A stretch of 52,500 nt of DNA from Anaeromyces robustus (lineage: Eukaryota > Neocallimastigomycota > Neocallimastigomycetes > Neocallimastigales > Neocallimastigaceae). The DNA lies in NCBI GenBank assembly GCA_002104895.1, contig MCFG01000360.1, positions 1 through 52,500 of the forward strand. The letters run 5' to 3'. Below are positions 23,336-36,608 of the stretch, one piece after another; the first letter of the stretch is position 1; each line of letters opens with the position of its first letter. Below the pieces are notes generated by a model. The model did no database searches and was not told where the DNA came from. It saw only the letters and a program-made list of their open reading frames with translations. A program made the translations under genes and the position numbers.

Positions 23336-26066
23336 TTTTTATAATTTATTCAAATTTAATAGTTTATTTACAATAAATTTATGATGACATATTCGTAATT
23401 ATAGTTATTATTTAATGAATTAATATTTATTGTATATGAATCTTAAAACAAGATATTAAATACTAATTAATAAAAATAATATTTTATTTTAATTTTCGAG
23501 ATTTTATCATTTCATTTTTTCTCTCTTATTTAAATAATTCAAATTAAAATTATTATATATGTATTATATTTGATTATTAAATAAAATAAAATTCTATTTT
23601 ATACAATTTATTTTGAATATGTAATAAAAATTCATTAAAATAAAAAAAAAATAAATTAAACTAAAATAAGTTAATGATTACTATTATAATATGCTAATAT
23701 GCGCATAAAAATAAAATAAAATAAAATAAAAATAACATATAATTAATTGAAATTGATATTAATTAAGAAATTTTCTTATACTAAAATTATTTTAAGAATA
23801 TACAAATTTCATATAGTACTTTTCTATTATATTAACGTAAGTACCATGATCAATTAAATAAATAATATGATAATTTTACTTTAACCCTTTAAGGTTTTAT
23901 CTATTATAAATAAAGTAATATAAAATAATATTGTATGAATGATAACTTCTATTATTAGGATATATTAAAATTATTCTTTTTTATTATTTTTAATTTTTAT
24001 GATGAATGAGTTATTAATAAAAATATAAATAATTATATTTCTATATATAATTATTTATATTTTTATTATATATATAATATAAATAAAATTCAATACTTCT
24101 TATGGTTTCCTATATTGAATTATTAAAAGTTGTATGAATTATAATTAATATAAATAAATATTTAATATACATTTTAAAGATTGTAATATAAATAAATAGA
24201 TATATTTATTTTAATGTATGTAAAACTAATTTTATTTATTTCTAAATTATGTAAACCAAAATCGTAATATATTATAGTTTTTTATATCTTTTATCTTTTA
24301 TCTTTTATTAATTTTTATTTTTTTTTTTTTTTTAATTCCACATTCAAAAAATTTTTTGTTTATTTTTTATTTTTTTATTTCCACATTACATTTACCTTAA
24401 TTTTGTTATCCTTTTTTAAAAAAAATTTTTTTTCTATTTTAATTAAGTAAATAAATATACAAACCTTAATTATTATAATTTTACATATTGATCTTTTCTC
24501 TTATTTATATTCCTAAAAGATTTATTAGAACACGAACCAAAATTATGAAACAACTATTATTTAATATGGCAATAAGAAAAATTGTATAAATAAATATTAT
24601 TAGAATAATTTATATTAATATAAATGAGTCTTTAGTCTTTAACCCTTTTAATTAGTTTAAAAAAAAAAAAAAAAACTAGTTTGTTTTAAAAAATATTTAA
24701 TATTTTTTAATCATATTTTTGAGTTATGATAGTTGGTAAAAGAGAAAGATGTCATATATAGAAAATTAAAACTTTAAAATATATAAAAATATATTATGCA
24801 TATTTTAATCCGTTACAGAAGTAAGCCAAAAGACAAAAGTTATTAACATTAACTATCATGTGACATGATATGTCATTATTATAAAAATATAATTAATAAA
24901 GTTTGAATCTAAAATATTTGTAAATTTTTTTTTAAAAAAAAATAAGTTATGTGTAACATTTATCTCAATGATTAATCTTACACATAATTATTTTCAGAGT
25001 TTAAATAATAAAAGTTATTAAATAAAAAATACTTTGTGATATTATTAAGTTTTATCTTAATTCTATTCGATTTTTTTTTAATAATTATTATAATAAGATT
25101 TTTTATAATTTTATTATTGATATATTTTAATATACAATATAATATTTCATAATTATTTTTTTGTTTCAATACAAATAAATATACATTTTATATATATTTC
25201 ATTATATTCTTGTTATCTTTATTAAAGAATTGATATTTTTTTAGAATTAAAGATCCATCGATTTTAATTAAAATGTAAATAATTAAAATTTTTTTAAAAA
25301 AAAATATGTGTTCATGTAAATATAAAAATTTAATATGATTTTGAATTATTTTAAGGGAATTATATTTTATTTATATATTTAATTTTTAATTTTCTATAAT
25401 GCAAAAAAAAACTAATTAAAAAAAAAAAAAGTAAATATTATTTTATCTTTAAATATCTACAATATAAAAAAAATTTTTTTAAAAAAAAGGTATAATTATA
25501 TATTAATAATTAATATATAATATATTAAAATTAATATAGTTGAAAAACTTAATTTATAATATATTAAATTAATTAAAAAACAAATTAATTTTTAAATTGA
25601 TTATTTGTTTATTTATTATTATTTTGGAAATATTGTAAAAGTTACAAAATACCCAATTCTTATTAGGATAAATTAGGTTAAAGTCTATTATATTCCAAAA
25701 AAAATTTATTTAGTCTTCATCCATTTTTTTTTGTTATGTTATTTTACTATAAAAAAGTTTATTTAATAATAAATTGAAAAAAAATAATTCTTTTTAAAAA
25801 AAAAAAAAAACACTAAATAGAACAAAAAAAGTTTAATTATTATAATTTTAAAAATTATAGATAATTATATATAATTATAAAATTATAATAATACACTTTT
25901 TTTTATTAAAAAAAAAAAATTTATTCATTTTTTGAATTCAGTTTTTTCCATTCTTTAAAACAAAAAATTTGTATCTGTATAATTTATTATATTTTTTAAT
26001 TGGCTTTTATTTTTAATTGGTTTCTATATTTAATTGGTTTTTCATCAATTATTTGAAAATTTAAAT

Positions 26067-26102
26067 AAAAAATGTATCATCAAATATTTTGATACATTTT
26101 TT
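26067..26102. repeat. 13-bp perfect stem-loop
   Basis: Arms 26067-26079 (aaaaaatgtatca) and 26090-26102 are perfect complements around a 10-nt loop, with a further AATTATT/AATAATT pairing outside. It resembles a hairpin with a U tract, but in a fungus this does not imply a bacterial-type terminator. No adjacent gene was found. Confidence 0.6.
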
Positions 26103-26397
26103 GAATAATTTACAACATATAAACATTATAACAGACAACTTAATTTTAAAATAATGAAATATAAAAATAAATAAATAAATAATAAATTTTATGTATTTAA
26201 CAATTATATTTTTAATTTTCATTATTTTAAAACTAAGTAAATGATCATATTTCCTAAAAATTTTATTGTGATATATTAATGGTTAATTGAATAATAATTG
26301 TTATTATTATTAAAACAGTAATTATCATAATTATTAATAAATCGATTTTTATATTATTTAATATTATTAATTTTTATTAATTTTTGAATTTTCTTTT

Positions 26398-26399
<2 letters not shown>

Positions 26400-26445
<46 letters not shown>
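26400..26445. repeat. 46-nt poly(T) tract
   Basis: An uninterrupted run of 46 T residues, followed by ATTG and another T run of about 14. It is the T counterpart of the 46-nt A tract at 12118-12163. Confidence 0.9.
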
Positions 26446-26447
<2 letters not shown>

Positions 26448-27096
26448 TGTTTTTTTTTTTTTTCATTAATAATAAAATGAATATTTTATAGTTTTTTTAT
26501 ATTTAAGAATTTGTTTTTTCTTCAGTTAATTAGTTCTTTTTATATTAGATCAGCTACTTTAAATTTATTTATTAATAATATTTAAATAAATAAATGAATA
26601 AATAATATTACAATAAATAACTTAAGTGATTTATACTTAATTATGCCATTACTAAAAAAGGAAATAAATATATTAATATTTTTTATTAATATACATTATG
26701 TAAATACATTTAATATTGAATTATATGACTCTTATTTGTATATATATCTATTATATATAGATTTTAAATAGGATAAATAATTTTCATATATAAAAATATA
26801 TTCTATTAAATAGAAATAATAATTAATATAACATACTTTAAATATGGAAAAAATGTTTTAATATATTAAAATGAAACAAATGATATGCAATTGTAAATCA
26901 TTTTTAATACTATAAAAAATAAATAGAATAAATAAATAAAAAATAATATGACTGTATATTAATATAAATATTTATTATAATATTTTTTTATATAAACTTA
27001 TATACTATACTATAATATATAATATATACATATACCCAAATATATTAAATTAATATTTTGGTTTATGTTTTTTTAAAAAAAAATTTATATTAAATG

Positions 27097-27134
<38 letters not shown>

Positions 27135-27208
27135 ATATAAATAAAGATATAATTACTGTTATTGTTTTTTTTTCTTTAAAGTTAAATAAATTTATTTAAA
27201 AAAAAAAA

Positions 27209-28761
27209 ATGAAATTTTTAACTGCATTATCTTTATTATTCGCTAGTTACGGAGTTGCTAATGCTTACAATAACTGTACTCACACTTGTAGAGTATTAGT
27301 TACTGAAGACGGTGTTGAATGGGGAGCTGAAAATAATGACTGGTGCATTAGTAAGTATAATTATAATATTAGAAATATAAATATAAATTATATATGTAAT
27401 AAATATCAAAATAAAATAAGTTATTTATGTAAAATATGTAATATTTATTAAAATATTTTTTTATATTTATATTTAAAAATAAAAAGTTGATCAATCTCTC
27501 TGTGTTAAAGAAGAAGATAAAAATCAATGTTTCTCATTCCCAAACTATCTTTGTTGTAATGAATGTAATGTTGTATTAGAAGATGAAGAAGGTAAATGGG
27601 GTTATGAAAACAACAGATGGTGTGGTATCAAGGATACTTGTACTAAACAAGCTGAACCAGAACCAAAACCAGAAAGTAAATATTATAGTTCAGATTCTTT
27701 ATTTTTATATATTTTTATAAATAAAATATATATATATATTAAAATAAAAATAAGACAAAATATATATCAAATAAATACTAATAATATCAAATAACATATT
27801 AAATATAATTATAATAATAATATTTTTTTTTTTTTGTTATTTATTAATAGAGAAAGAATTCTGTGCTAAACATATCATTACTTCAATGTACACAGCTGAT
27901 CCAGCTCCATTAATTGTTGATGATACTCTTTACATTTACACTACTCATGATGAAGATGTTCTTATAAACAATTTCTATACTATGAGAGATTGGTATGTAT
28001 TCTCTACTAAGGATATGGTTAACTGGACTAATCATGGTCCAATCCTCTCTTTAGATGATATTACTTGGGCTGATGACAGAGCTTGGGCTCCACAAACTAT
28101 TGAAAGAAATGGTAAATACTACTTCTATTACCCAGCTCATAAGATTGATGGTGGTATGGCTGTTGGTGTTGCTATTGGTGACTCTCCAGTTGGTCCATTC
28201 AAAGATATTGGCGAACCACTTGTTTATCAAGATGATTGGATTGATTTCGATCCAACTGTTTTCATTGATGATGATGGTCAAGCCTACTTATACTTTGGTA
28301 ATCCACAACTTAGATATGTTCTCTTAAATGAAGATATGGTTTCTTACAATGAAGAAGTTGGTATTGTTGATGTTGAATTAACTGTTGAAGGTTTTGGTGA
28401 AGGTAATAATAACCCAACCTCTTATGATGAAGGACCATTCTTCTATAAGAGAAATGGTATTTATTATATGTTATTCTCTGGTTTCAGAAAGGGTTACGAA
28501 TCTGAATACATTGGTTACGCTACTTCAACTTCTCCAACTGGTCCATGGAAGTATGGTGGTATTCTTATGGAAGAACATGAAGACAAAACTTTCACTAATC
28601 ACTCATCTATTGTTGAATTCAATGGTCACACCTACTTCTTCTTCCACACTGGTGACCTTCCAGATGGTGGTGACTTCCACAGAAGTGTTGCTTACATCGA
28701 ATTTGAATACAATGAAGATGGTTCCATTAACCCAATTACCAACAACCTTGGAAAATGTTAG
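27209..28761 (+). CDS. Cellulosomal GH43 glycoside hydrolase with two fungal dockerins (copy B, three exons)
   Basis: Spliced gene with exons 27209-27350, 27487-27675 and 27851-28761, giving 413 residues. Introns of 136 and 175 nt (GTAAGT...AG and GTAAAT...AG) sit at the same places and in the same phase (1) as in the paralogue at 20006. Signal peptide MKFLTALSLLFASYGVANA. Dockerin 1 is CTHTCRVLVTEDGVEWGAENNDWC; dockerin 2 is CFSFPNYLCCNECNVV through NNRWCG. A Pro/Glu linker (QAEPEPKPE) absent from the other copy leads to the family-43 domain. Asp127 (YTADPAP), Asp244 (IDFDPTVF) and Glu304 (YDEGPFF) form the expected catalytic triad. The predicted role is debranching of arabinoxylan or arabinan in the fungal cellulosome. 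Codons such as TTC, TAC and CCA are favoured more than in the A/T-saturated neighbours, as expected for a highly expressed secreted enzyme. Confidence 0.93.
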
Positions 28762-29031
28762 ATTACCTAAATAAAGTGAAAAATAAAGATAATCATACTC
28801 TAAATTAAGTATGTAAAAAAAAAAATTGATTTTTTTTTTAAAAGTTAAAATTAAAAAATACTTATTTACAAAAAAAAAAAAAAAGTAAAAAAAAAAAAAA
28901 AAACAAAAAAATAATATAAATTATAATATTTTATAATATATATATATATATATTTAAAATATTTATAAAAGAAGTATTTAATATTTTAAATACTTAACAC
29001 TTTTTTTTTTAACTTAAATTAATTAAATAAA

Positions 29032-29118
29032 ATATCTAGAAGATTAATAAACCATAAACAATATCTAGAAGATTAATAAACCATAAACAATATCTAGAAG
29101 ATTAATAAACAATAAACA
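29032..29118. repeat. 29-nt tandem repeat, three copies
   Basis: Three head-to-tail copies of a 29-nt unit (starting atatctagaagattaataa, ending ataaaca) lie at 29032-29060, 29061-29089 and 29090-29118. The first two are identical and the third has one change. They are about 270 nt beyond the GH43 stop codon. Confidence 0.9.
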
Positions 29119-29507
29119 AGATAATAAACTCAAAAACTAGAACAAAAAAAATAATAATTATAAATTAATAAACTAAGAAAACTAAAAATAATAAAATAAA
29201 ATAGAACTAAAAAAAAAAATAAATTAAAAAATATAAAAGAACAAAAAAAAAATAAAAAAATAAAATAAAAATAAAAAATAAAAAAAAATAAAGTAATAAC
29301 ATAATTTTTTTTTCTTAATTTGTATTTATTAAGTGTAAAATAATTTTTTTTTTTGTATTATATATATTTTAAATTTTTTTCTTTATGTTTTTTATCTTTT
29401 TGGTTTTTTTTTTTTTTTTTTTTATCAAATATATATATAATATATAATTTAATATCACCTTTTTATTATAATTATTGTTATTTTTCTTTATATTTAATAT
29501 AAAGATT

Positions 29508-29538
<31 letters not shown>

Positions 29539-29926
29539 CCTATTTTAATAATATTGTATCATTTAGAAAAAAGAAGTTTTTTCTATCTTTAACTATTTTT
29601 TATTTTAATTTTATATTTATAATATAGCCATTAATGTATATTTAATAACTCTTAATAATAAAGAATATTCTCTTATTTTCATCTAAATATATATTAAAAA
29701 CAATTAAAAAAAATAAGGGTTTGGGTTATTATATAAAATATATATAAATAAAATAAATAATATCATAATTCTATGGCACTTAACTGTTTAATATTAACTA
29801 TATACATAATTAATTTTAAAATATATATAATATTCATTATGAAATATTTTTATTCATTATTATTCTTTATTTATTATTCATTATTCATTATTTATTATTA
29901 TTCATTATTCATTATTCATTATAATG

Positions 29927-29979
29927 TATGTTAATATGATATAAAACATACATTATACATTATATATCATATTAACATA
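29927..29979. repeat. 17-bp perfect inverted repeat
   Basis: The arm tatgttaatatgatata (29927-29943) is exactly complementary to 29963-29979, with a 19-nt spacer that itself contains acatacattatacat. Small foldback of unknown origin. Confidence 0.7.
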
Positions 29980-30994
29980 TCATATATATTATGTATTAAT
30001 AAATAAGAAGAGAAAAAAGTAATTAGAGAAAACATACTATTTCTCTAACTATTTTTTTTTTATTTCTATTTCTATTTTTAATTAAAAAATGAAAAGTGTA
30101 TCATACATAATAAAAAAAATATTATTTAATAAAAATATAAATAATTATTTTCTAATATAAAAAAAATAATTTAATCAAATGATAATAATAATATATTTTC
30201 AATAATAGTAAATAGTAAATATATATATAAATTTTAATATATATATATATGAATGAAAAGAATAGAACATTTTAATGATGATCCTATATATAAAGGAGAG
30301 ATAAGATAAAAAAAAATTAATAAATCATATATATATAAATTATTAGAATATTTAAAAGTATTATTATATATGTGTAAAAAATATTATATTTTACGAATGA
30401 AAAATATAAATATAAATATAAATATGAAATATATTTTAATGTCTATATAATTATTAATAAATAATAAACAAATAATAAATAGAATGAATGAACGAACGAA
30501 TTATAATAAATAAAAATAAAAAGCGATTGAGACAACAGGAAAAAAATTACAAAATAATAAAAAAAAAGTTTTTAATAATTATAATAAGTTATTTTGTTTA
30601 ATAATTATTAATTTTTTTTAATTATTATTTATTTATTAATAATATTACAATTAAATAAATGTGTAGTATAAAATAAAATAAAAAATACATTTAAAATTTT
30701 TTTTTGAAATAATTCTCTACTATTAATAGTATATTATACAATGATAATATATATATAATAATGAAAATACATATAAAAAAAACAAAATATTTTCTTGTGC
30801 TTTTTTTTTTTTTTTAATTAAATAAATCTTTATATAATTATTTGTTGATGTTAAGGAAAAAAAAAAGCACGTTTTTTTTTATCTTAATCATAATTACAAA
30901 TTAATTAAAGGAAACAAAAACATTTTTTTTAAAGTTTTTTTACAAAAATATTGAAAAGGAAAAATTTTATATTCTAGAAAAATAAAATATTAAA

Positions 30995-31205
<211 letters not shown>

Positions 31206-31584
31206 AAATAATTTCAATAAAAAACAAATGGATTTTATTGTTTTATTTTTTGTACTCTTTTTTTTTATATTTATATTTTTATAAAATGTTAAAGATTGAT
31301 TATTATGTTTTCTTATTTTTAAAATAATAATTAAGAATAACACTTTTAATATTTAAACTAAACAAAATAATTATATTAATTATTATTATATTTTGAATAG
31401 TTTTATTTAAACTAAATAAAAGAAAAAATTTTTTTTACTATGTTATGAATTGTGGATTAATAATTTTATTTTTTATAATTTATTTTTTTTTATATTTAAA
31501 CTTACCACAAAAAAAATAAATAATAATAATAATAATAATAAAATAATTAATATAAATAAATGGTGGTAAAAAGAAATAAATAAA

Positions 31585-31622
<38 letters not shown>

Positions 31623-34005
31623 TTTTATTTAAATTTTTATAGTCATTATAATTTTATAATTAATTTTAAATTATTTCATCTTAATATTATTATTATTAAT
31701 CACTCACTCACACTAAAATAAAACATTTTTATTTATTACTATTAATTATTACTTAATAACAGTTATTATTATTACTTATTATTATTTATTATTATTATTT
31801 ATTATTCTCCCATATTAGAAAATATATTTACATTTATACATTTGATTATAATGTTTAAAATAATTAGTAGAATAAAAAGCATGTTAAAAAAAGCAATCTT
31901 TTTATTCAATATAAAAATTATATAAATTATAAAATGCATTACAATACATACATTTATACAAAATCATTTATATGCATACATCTCTATAAACAGTTTTTTA
32001 TTTATACTTTTTTTTTTGTACATTAATAATGAAAAAAAAAGGTTTGTTTTTAATAAAAAAATTAGAGTAAAAATAAAGCTAATTTTATAAAAAAAAAAAA
32101 AAAAAAACAAAGAATAAAAAAATGTAAAAATAAATAATAAATAATAATAATAATAATAATAATGATTTATAATAATAGTATAATAATTAATATTATTACT
32201 TAACCATTTCTTTTATTTAGATTTTATATGAAAATATTATAATTATTTATAATATAATATCACATTAAATAATACTTAATTATGATGAATTTTAAATTTT
32301 TATAATATTTAAATATTTAAATATTTATATTAATTTATATTATTTATTATTTATTATTTATTATTTATTATTTATTATATATTTAACATACTATAATACA
32401 TACTATAATAGTATAAACACAATTACAATTATTTGTTTCTAAATATCTGTTTCTAAATATCTGTTTAGTTTTTTTTTTTTAGTTTTATCTATCTTTGTTT
32501 CTATTTATTTATTTATTTACTTATTTATTTATTTATTATTTATTTATTAATATATTTATTTACTTACGGTAAATTATTTATTTATTTATTATTTATTTAT
32601 TTATTTATTTTTATTAATATATGTAGTACAATTTTCTACATATAATCAACTTTTAATTATTAAAGTTTTACATTTTAATAATTATATATTTTTAATATTA
32701 AAAAAGAATATTAATTAATAATTAAATTTATATATATAAATATATAGAAATGTATATTATTATATATATTACATATATAATTTAAAATATTATATATGTA
32801 ATATTTTAAATTATATACGTTACTATATAACAAATTATTATATTAAATAATATTTAATATAGAATAATAATAAATTTTAATAATTATAATAATTATTTTT
32901 ATAATATATTGTAAATATATAGTATAATATATAACGTATAATATAATATAATATAATATAATATATTATAATATATTATATATATTATTTATTTTAACAA
33001 AATTAAATCTTTCATTTTTATTATCAACCGTAGATAACACAAAAAAATAATATAATAAATAACATATATTATGTACATATTATATATGTATTATATATAA
33101 TTATATATAACCCATTATTAAATTTTTTTCTATTGGTTAAATGGCACTATTAATATATTATATTAATCAATAAAAACAATACATTTTATAATATATTATA
33201 TTAATATATTCTGGTCATAATATAAATATATTATAATATATTATTATTAATTAATATAAATTATCAAATAAACGTTAAATCAATAACAACAATAATAATA
33301 AGAAATATAAAAAACAAAAAACAAAAAAAAAAAAAGCAAAAAATATATTATATAAAAAAAAATTATTATAAAAAAAAAGAATTATTAAATTAAATATTAT
33401 TTTATATTATTTTATTATTTTATTATAATTTAATATTATTATTTTTTTTTATAATATATATAGTAAAAAAAAAAAATTGCGGTAAAAAAAAATATTAAAT
33501 AAATATATTAAATTATAATATAAAAATAATGAATTTAATTAATAAATATAAAACATATGAATAGTATAAATATAACTTAAAAGTATTAATTTGTTTTAAT
33601 AAAGAAAGAATTATTAAGTTTTATTTTTTTTTTCATTGTAAATAATATATTATATATGTTTTAGTATTATTATTTTTTTTTATTAAAAGAAAAAAAAAAT
33701 ATAAATCTTCAATATCAATATATAATAAAATCTATAGATTTACTATTAAAATTATAAATAAAAATAAAATTTAGACAAGAAAATATAATATAATTTTATT
33801 TTTATTTTATAATTTTCGTATTGTTTTGACAACAACATAAAAATATACATAACAAAATAACAAAATTAGTGTATTCAAACGGGAAAAATAAAATTTTTAA
33901 AAAAATTTAATTTTAAATTTTATATCTATTTTTTTTTTATTATTATTATAATTTTATTTCATTCCAATTCCAAATTTTCTATTTATTTATTAATACTTAA
34001 CAACA

Positions 34006-35247
34006 ATGAAAATCTCAACAGCAATAATAACTTTACTTGCAGCATCTTCAACATATTCTCATTATATTAAGAGAGAAATTAAAATAATAAATGGTGATAA
34101 TAATGGTAATACACAAGCACTTGGAGAAACTGATGGACTTATAGGAGTAGGAGATAATAAAAGTACAGGTACAGGTGATGTTGACCAAAATGCTGTAAAT
34201 AATTGTAAAACTGGTATAAAAGAATATACTGAATGTATTACAGTTAAAGAAAAAATTAGTAAAAGTAATATTGATAAATATTGTGAAACATTTAATTCAG
34301 AAAAATGTAAAAAATTATTTAGACAAGGAATACTTAATGTTGTTCCTTCATGTAGTTCAATTCCAAAGGGTTACCAAAAACAAATTAAAAAGAAGTATGA
34401 TACCCTTAACTATACTTTTAAATTATTATGTGCTACAGATGAAACAAAACAATATTGTCCTTTAAGTAATTCTTATATTACTAATGGTAATGCTGCTTTT
34501 AATAATGAAGGTTTTAATAAAGCAGTACAAGAAACTTGTAAATCAAAAGCATGTACAGATGCTGCTATTGAAGCTTTTGTTATTTTAGAACGTAGTGATG
34601 CTATTAATACCACTGGTAATAAATCCACAGGTACAGGAACAGGTACAAGTACTCCTAATAATATCGGTGGTGGTGGTATTGGTGGTAATGTTGGTGGTGC
34701 TGGTGCTGGTGCTGGTACTGATAATAAAACTAAAAGAGATATTGTTATAAATGGAGGAGGTAATGGTTCAAATAACAATACTCCAGGCAATACTCCAGGT
34801 GGTAGTCCAGGAAATACTCCTGGTGGTAATACAGGTAATACTCCAGGTGGTAGTCCAGGAAATACTCCTGGTGGTAATACAGGTAATACTCCAGGTGGTA
34901 GTCCAGGAAATACTCCTGGTGGTAATACAGGAAATACTCCAGGTGGTAGTCCAGGTAGTCCAGGTAATACTCCAGGTGGTAATACTCCAGGTGGTAGTCC
35001 AGGTGGTAGTCCAGGTGGTAATACAGGAAATAGTCCAGCAGGTGGAAATAGTAATACAAGTATAGGTGTTGGTAATGGTAGTCCATTAAGTGAAGTATTA
35101 GCAAAATTAAGAGCAGATCAATGTAGTTCACAATCTAAAGCTATGGTTAATGGTGGAGATCCTCAAAATGCAAGTGGTGCAGAAACTATTAAAGCTTCAA
35201 CAACTTTATTAATTACCATTTGTGTTTTATTATTTTCAATTTTTTAA
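34006..35247 (+). CDS. Secreted cysteine-rich, putatively GPI-anchored protein with Pro/Gly repeat stalk (paralogue 3)
   Basis: Single-exon gene for 413 residues and the only family member on the plus strand. Signal peptide MKISTAIITLLAASSTYS (1-18), then a dibasic Lys-Arg in HYIKRE. The cysteine domain (~65-190) shows the family landmarks: NCKTGIKEYTEC, FNSEKC, VPSC, LLCATDETKQYCP and ETCKSKAC. A Thr/Gly-rich stretch contains a second Kex2-like site (NKTKRDI). A low-complexity stalk (~255-345) is built from repeats of the 16-residue unit NTPGGSPGNTPGGNTG. The last cysteine (DQCSSQ) and a hydrophobic C-terminus (TTLLITICVLLFSIF) follow, consistent with GPI attachment. The stalk probably lifts the cysteine domain off the wall, by analogy with other fungal wall proteins. 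The function is unknown. Confidence 0.9.
   Translation: MKISTAIITLLAASSTYSHYIKREIKIINGDNNGNTQALGETDGLIGVGDNKSTGTGDVDQNAVNNCKTGIKEYTECITVKEKISKSNIDKYCETFNSEKCKKLFRQGILNVVPSCSSIPKGYQKQIKKKYDTLNYTFKLLCATDETKQYCPLSNSYITNGNAAFNNEGFNKAVQETCKSKACTDAAIEAFVILERSDAINTTGNKSTGTGTGTSTPNNIGGGGIGGNVGGAGAGAGTDNKTKRDIVINGGGNGSNNNTPGNTPGGSPGNTPGGNTGNTPGGSPGNTPGGNTGNTPGGSPGNTPGGNTGNTPGGSPGSPGNTPGGNTPGGSPGGSPGGNTGNSPAGGNSNTSIGVGNGSPLSEVLAKLRADQCSSQSKAMVNGGDPQNASGAETIKASTTLLITICVLLFSIF
34789..35036 (+). repeat. 48-nt coding minisatellite
   Basis: Three nearly identical 48-nt units start at 34789, 34837 and 34885, followed by shorter degenerate PGGSPG-type units. Each full unit encodes NTPGGSPGNTPGGNTG. The length is a multiple of three, so changes in copy number preserve the reading frame. 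Confidence 0.88.
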
Positions 35248-36103
35248 AAATAAATAAATAAATAGAAAAAAAAAAGAAAGAAAATAAGAAAAGACATCCA
35301 TTATAAATATAAATCAATAATTATAATCATAATAATGCATAATGATAACTAATAATAATATAAGCATTTTATAACGTTTAAATCAATAAGAACACAAACA
35401 CAAAAAAATTAAATATTTAGTGAAAATTTAGTTTTTAAGTTTTTTTTTTTTTTTTTTAATTTAAAGAAAAAAAAATTATATAAATTATTATTTATTGTAT
35501 ATATATTATAATAATTTTTTTTAAAAAAACAAACAAAAAAAAAAAAAAAAGAAAATACTTAAGAAATATTATATAAAAAAGAATTTAGACTTGTTTTATT
35601 TTTTTTTTACTATTATAATTTAGAATATTATTTTTAATTTCAATTTTTCACCTATTTTTTTTTTTTTTTCTATTTTTTTATTAATTTTTATTTTTAATTT
35701 TAATTTTTAATATAATATTTTAATTGTAAAAAAAACTACTTACTACTTAATAATACTAATACTAATAATAATAATGTATGTATATTTTATTTATTTAAAA
35801 AAAAAGAATAGAATTATAAATAAAAAATCAATAAAAAATTAATAAAAAAAAATAGTGTTGTGTAAAAAAAAAAATATATATATATATATAAAGTGTTATT
35901 ATTATACTAAAAGGTTGATAGAATAAATATTCTAATATTTTTTTTAAAAGTTTTATGTTAATAAAAAAAAATTAATTTTTTAAATAAAATTATTATTAAA
36001 GAAAAATTATTGCTTCATGACGAATTTCATTATACCTTTTTTGTGATAATTATTGATCTTGTACTTAATACTATAGCAAATCAAGTATCCATCAATAATT
36101 TAC

Positions 36104-36116
36104 AATAATAATAATA

Positions 36117-36194
<78 letters not shown>

Positions 36195-36212
36195 TCATAA
36201 TAATAATAATTC

Positions 36213-36259
<47 letters not shown>

Positions 36260-36277
36260 TCATAATAATAATAATTC

Positions 36278-36369
<92 letters not shown>

Positions 36370-36371
36370 TC

Positions 36372-36409
<38 letters not shown>

Positions 36410-36433
36410 TCATAATAATAATAATAATAATTC

Positions 36434-36468
<35 letters not shown>

Positions 36469-36514
36469 TCATAATAATAATAATAATAATTCATAATAAT
36501 AATAATAATAATTC

Positions 36515-36549
<35 letters not shown>

Positions 36550-36573
36550 TCATAATAATAATAATAATAATTC

Positions 36574-36608
<35 letters not shown>

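Larger units (their letters stand above)
21559..27208. other. 5.65-kb divergent spacer between the GH43 pair
   Basis: This is the shared upstream region of the two GH43 genes. No gene was found. It contains ATTT runs at 22215-22340, a relatively G+C-rich island at 23266-23335 with two TGACGT cores, a hairpin at 26067-26102, a 46-nt T tract at 26400-26445, and an A tract at 27100-27126 just upstream of the plus-strand gene. Small open frames, for example at 24978-25169, are Asn/Ile/Lys strings without domain features. Confidence 0.65.

Noticed and set aside
24978-25169. 63-codon Asn/Ile/Lys frame in the divergent GH43 spacer
   Set aside because: Composition matches random A+T-rich DNA; there is no signal peptide, motif or paralogue.
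34473-35131. Antisense frames across paralogue 3
   Set aside because: Shadows of the Pro/Gly repeat; the sense strand has the signal peptide, cysteines and GPI-type tail.
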